Made by a program: the position numbers and the translations under genes
Notes under the pieces: generated by a model
Databases searched by the model: none
What the model was told of the DNA's origin: nothing
What the model saw: only the letters and a program-made list of their open reading frames with translations
Assembly: GCA_025357895.1 (NCBI GenBank)
Contig: JANYLL010000346.1
Span: forward strand, 1 to 8,345
DNA: 8,345 bases
Direction: 5' to 3'
From: Ignavibacteriota bacterium
GTDB taxonomy: Bacteria > Bacteroidota > Ignavibacteria > Palsa-1295
Part shown: piece after piece, positions 6,097 through 8,345 of the stretch
How positions within the stretch are numbered: position 1 is the first letter of the stretch
Layout of the letters: every line of letters starts with the position of its first letter

Positions 6097-6334
6097 TGAT
6101 CGGCATGTGCCCTACGTGAATATTATCAATAAGTATCGGATGATCAATATCGTTATCGCGTAAATGGAGTTCCACAGCTTCACGAAGATTTGAAATTGCT
6201 TCAGGCTCTGTTTCACCAAAAGAAGCAACATCTACATTTAAGCATTGAGAAACAATATATTTTCCTTCCTGCCAGGTTATATAGTCAATGTTTTGCATAT
6301 ATTTACTAACGCCTTGCAATAAAATTGGGTTCAC
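6089..6334 (-). CDS. hicB: HicB-family antitoxin
   Basis: The antitoxin partner of the downstream hicA. It is up to 81 residues from GTG 6334, or 69 from ATG 6298; the latter start (MQNIDYITWQEGKYIV) fits the family better, since HicB domains normally begin a few residues before this strand, and the 12 extra residues look unrelated. The core WQEGKYIVSQCLNVDVASFGETEPEAISNLREAVELHL is the HicB partial RNase H-like fold. No ribbon-helix-helix or helix-turn-helix domain follows, so unlike long HicB proteins it may not bind DNA by itself. The gene order is antitoxin first. It is transcribed away from the E1 gene, with only 86-122 nt between the two starts, so they share a promoter region. Confidence 0.9.
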   Translation of the reverse strand: MNPILLQGVSKYMQNIDYITWQEGKYIVSQCLNVDVASFGETEPEAISNLREAVELHLRDNDIDHPILIDNIHVGHMPINA

Positions 6335-6420
6335 AAAGTATTCAAATCAATAAAGAAATCCCCCTCAACAATATTCCCCTTTTTGTTGTTATGTGCCCTG
6401 CAAGAAAATTCAGGCAATTA
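6335..6420. promoter_or_regulatory. Divergent promoter region between hicBA and the E1 gene
   Basis: The gap between divergent starts must carry promoters for both directions. A short inverted repeat (CAACA at 6367-6371 with TGTTG at 6384-6388, around CCCC) could be an operator, but the arms are only 5 bp. AGG at 6412-6414 stands 6 nt before ATG 6421 and is a modest ribosome binding site for the E1 gene. No strong promoter boxes were found. Confidence 0.35.
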
Positions 6421-8345
6421 ATGGCGAAAAAAATCATAGGAGCTGAACCGGCTAAAAAAATCGATACAACAACTAATTCTTCTGCGACTATAAGCAGAAA
6501 GAACGGCATGAACTTACCTTTTTCTAAAGAAGAAATTATTGCCGATTACCGGATCGCCAACCAATCGCGCATTGCAAGCATCCTCGGCCGACGTGAAGTC
6601 CTGACAGGCAAAGCAAAATTTGGAATCTTTGGCGATGGAAAAGAGGTAGCGCAGCTTGCCATGGCAAAGCAATTCCAATATGGTGATTGGCGCGCCGGGT
6701 ATTACCGTGATCAGACCTTCATGTTCGCGACCGGCACAAGCGACTTGCAGAAATTTTTCGCACAGCTTTATGCTCATGCCGATGTGAATGCCGATCCTGC
6801 ATCAGCAGGGAGAATGATGAATGCGCATTTTTCGACACGAAGCCTTCATGCCGATGGCTCATGGCGCGATCAGATGAGATTAAAAAATTCGTCACCGGAT
6901 TTTTCTCCGACTGCCGGGCACATGCCTCGCTTAGTAGGGCTTGCATACGCATCAAAATTATATCGTGAAAATCCTGCGCTCTTTGATATGGGTGGGTTCT
7001 CCGATCATGGCAATGAAGTTGCTTTTGGTACGATCGGAAATGCGAGTACATCCGAAGGACTTTTCTTCGAAGCATTTAATGCTGCTGGAGTTTTGAAAAT
7101 TCCGATGATCGTTTCTGTTTGGGATGATGAATACGGAATCTCCGTCCCGGCAGAATATCAGACTACAAAAAAATCTATTTCAAAAGCGCTTGCAGGTTTC
7201 GAAGCAGAACCGGGCGGCGATGGATATTTATTTTATATCGTAAAAGGTTGGGATTATCACGCTCTTTGCGATGCGTATGCATCCGGCGTTCCGAAAGTTC
7301 GCGAAACGCATACTCCTGCGCTTTTTCATATAACGGAAATGACGCAGCCGCAAGGGCATTCGACTTCCGGTTCGCAAGAGCGCTATAAATCAAAGGAGCG
7401 CTTAGCCTGGGAAGCAGAATACGATTGCAACCGGAAAATGCGCGAATGGATGATCGCAAATCATGTCATTACTGAAACTGCACTTGAGCAATTAGAAAAA
7501 GAAGATAAGGAAATTGTCAGCGAAGCGAAGAGCCGCGCATTTGAAGCATTCTTACATCCGATCAAAAATGATATTGCCTATATCGGACCGTTACTCGGAG
7601 AGCTTTCATCACAATGCTCGCTCGGAAGTGAAGTTGCGCAAATAAAAACCGAGATCGAATCTCTTTCTGAACCGCTTAACCGCGATGTTATTTCCGGCGT
7701 TCGCAAAGGATTGCGCTTAGCAAATATCGAACAAGCTCCGGCAAAAGTAAAATTGAATGAGTGGCTTACAAATCGACTTAAAAAAGGCGAAGATGAATAT
7801 AGCTCATGTCTTTATAGTGGTTCAGCTGATGCTGCATTAAAAATTCCTGAAGTGAAAGCGGTCTTCTCCGATAAATCTGAGATCATTAACGGCTCACAGA
7901 TTATGGTGAATTGTTTCGAGGCAGCATTCACCCGCGATCCGAGAATTTTTGCTATCGGCGAAGATATCGGAAAGATCGGCGATGTCAATAAAGGCATGGA
8001 TGGCTTGCAGGAAAAATTTGGTGAAATACGCATTACCGATACAGGAATTCGCGAAGCCACAATTTTAGGCCAGGCAATGGGCGCAGCAATGCGCGGGCTA
8101 AAGCCGATCATTGAAATTCAGTATCTCGATTATTTGCTGTACGCATTGCAGACAATGTCCGACGATCTTGCAACGCTTCGCTGGCGCACAAAAGGCGGAC
8201 AGAAAGCGCCTGTGATCATGCGAACGCGCGGCCATCGCCTTGAAGGTGTATGGCATAGCGGTTCACCAATGGGAATGATCATTAATGCGCTGCGCGGAAT
8301 TTATGTTTGTGTACCGCGAAACATGACTCAAGCCGCAGGATTTTA
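6421..8345 (+). CDS. Fused E1 alpha/beta subunit of a 2-oxoacid dehydrogenase complex, cut by the right edge
   Basis: 641 codons are open from ATG 6421 to the window edge. This is a thiamine-diphosphate-dependent decarboxylase, the E1 of a pyruvate or branched-chain 2-oxoacid dehydrogenase complex, with both subunits in one chain. Alpha half about 35-340: GYYRDQT (93-99), SPTAGHMPR (162-170), the cofactor loop GNASTSEG (206-213) and WDDEYGIS (234-241). A helical linker of about 140 residues follows. Beta half from about 490: AIGEDIG (511-517), DTGIREATILG (540-550) with E545 as the likely cofactor-activating glutamate, and IEIQYLDYL (564-572). Fused E1 proteins of this kind are known in Bacteroidota. 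In the usual GD...NN metal motif Asp is replaced by N207 and the Asn pair by D235-D236. The first 30 residues are low-complexity, so an alternative start at M30 (6508) is possible. Substrate cannot be told from sequence. Confidence 0.93.
   Translation, partial: MAKKIIGAEPAKKIDTTTNSSATISRKNGMNLPFSKEEIIADYRIANQSRIASILGRREVLTGKAKFGIFGDGKEVAQLAMAKQFQYGDWRAGYYRDQTFMFATGTSDLQKFFAQLYAHADVNADPASAGRMMNAHFSTRSLHADGSWRDQMRLKNSSPDFSPTAGHMPRLVGLAYASKLYRENPALFDMGGFSDHGNEVAFGTIGNASTSEGLFFEAFNAAGVLKIPMIVSVWDDEYGISVPAEYQTTKKSISKALAGFEAEPGGDGYLFYIVKGWDYHALCDAYASGVPKVRETHTPALFHITEMTQPQGHSTSGSQERYKSKERLAWEAEYDCNRKMREWMIANHVITETALEQLEKEDKEIVSEAKSRAFEAFLHPIKNDIAYIGPLLGELSSQCSLGSEVAQIKTEIESLSEPLNRDVISGVRKGLRLANIEQAPAKVKLNEWLTNRLKKGEDEYSSCLYSGSADAALKIPEVKAVFSDKSEIINGSQIMVNCFEAAFTRDPRIFAIGEDIGKIGDVNKGMDGLQEKFGEIRITDTGIREATILGQAMGAAMRGLKPIIEIQYLDYLLYALQTMSDDLATLRWRTKGGQKAPVIMRTRGHRLEGVWHSGSPMGMIINALRGIYVCVPRNMTQAAGF

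Overview
The window looks like a chromosomal segment of a bacterium from the Bacteroidota/Chlorobiota/Ignavibacteriota (FCB) group. This is inference from gene content: an 'alternative GlmU' of the type found in Bacteroidota, a fused E1 alpha/beta 2-oxoacid dehydrogenase, a short DapB, a secreted DUF4159 protein, and several start codons with no clear Shine-Dalgarno sequence. No rRNA, tRNA, CRISPR array or transposase was seen.

Layout from left to right. (1) About 1-1256, minus strand: the 5' part of a DNA amino-methyltransferase gene that runs off the left edge. It has an N-terminal helix-turn-helix-like segment and is visibly AT-richer than the genes to its right, which suggests an acquired modification or restriction-modification locus. 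(2) 1446-3064, plus strand: rpmE (ribosomal protein L31, zinc-binding form), then a GlmU-family sugar nucleotidyltransferase/acyltransferase. A very long hairpin lies between them. (3) 3221-4976, minus strand: dapB then dapA, consecutive steps of the diaminopimelate/lysine pathway, preceded at 5077-5760 by a secreted DUF4159 protein. (4) 5878-6334, minus strand: a hicB-hicA toxin-antitoxin pair with overlapping genes. (5) 6421-8345, plus strand: a fused E1 alpha/beta subunit of a 2-oxoacid dehydrogenase complex, cut by the right edge.

The most striking non-coding feature is that four intergenic gaps in the 1.7-5.1 kb stretch each hold a different long palindrome (1713-1790, 3069-3209, 4152-4226, 4997-5073). 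They resemble REP/MITE-like dispersed intergenic repeats and may serve as terminators. Two of them share a GGGCTAAAGCC core, and one of these looks like a composite of two repeat types.

I found no convincing new multi-gene defence or biosynthetic system. The best leads are the palindromes (above all the one sitting just before the GlmU-like start codon), the partial methyltransferase whose partner genes lie outside the window, and an apparent Asp/Asn swap at the metal-binding motif of the E1 enzyme.
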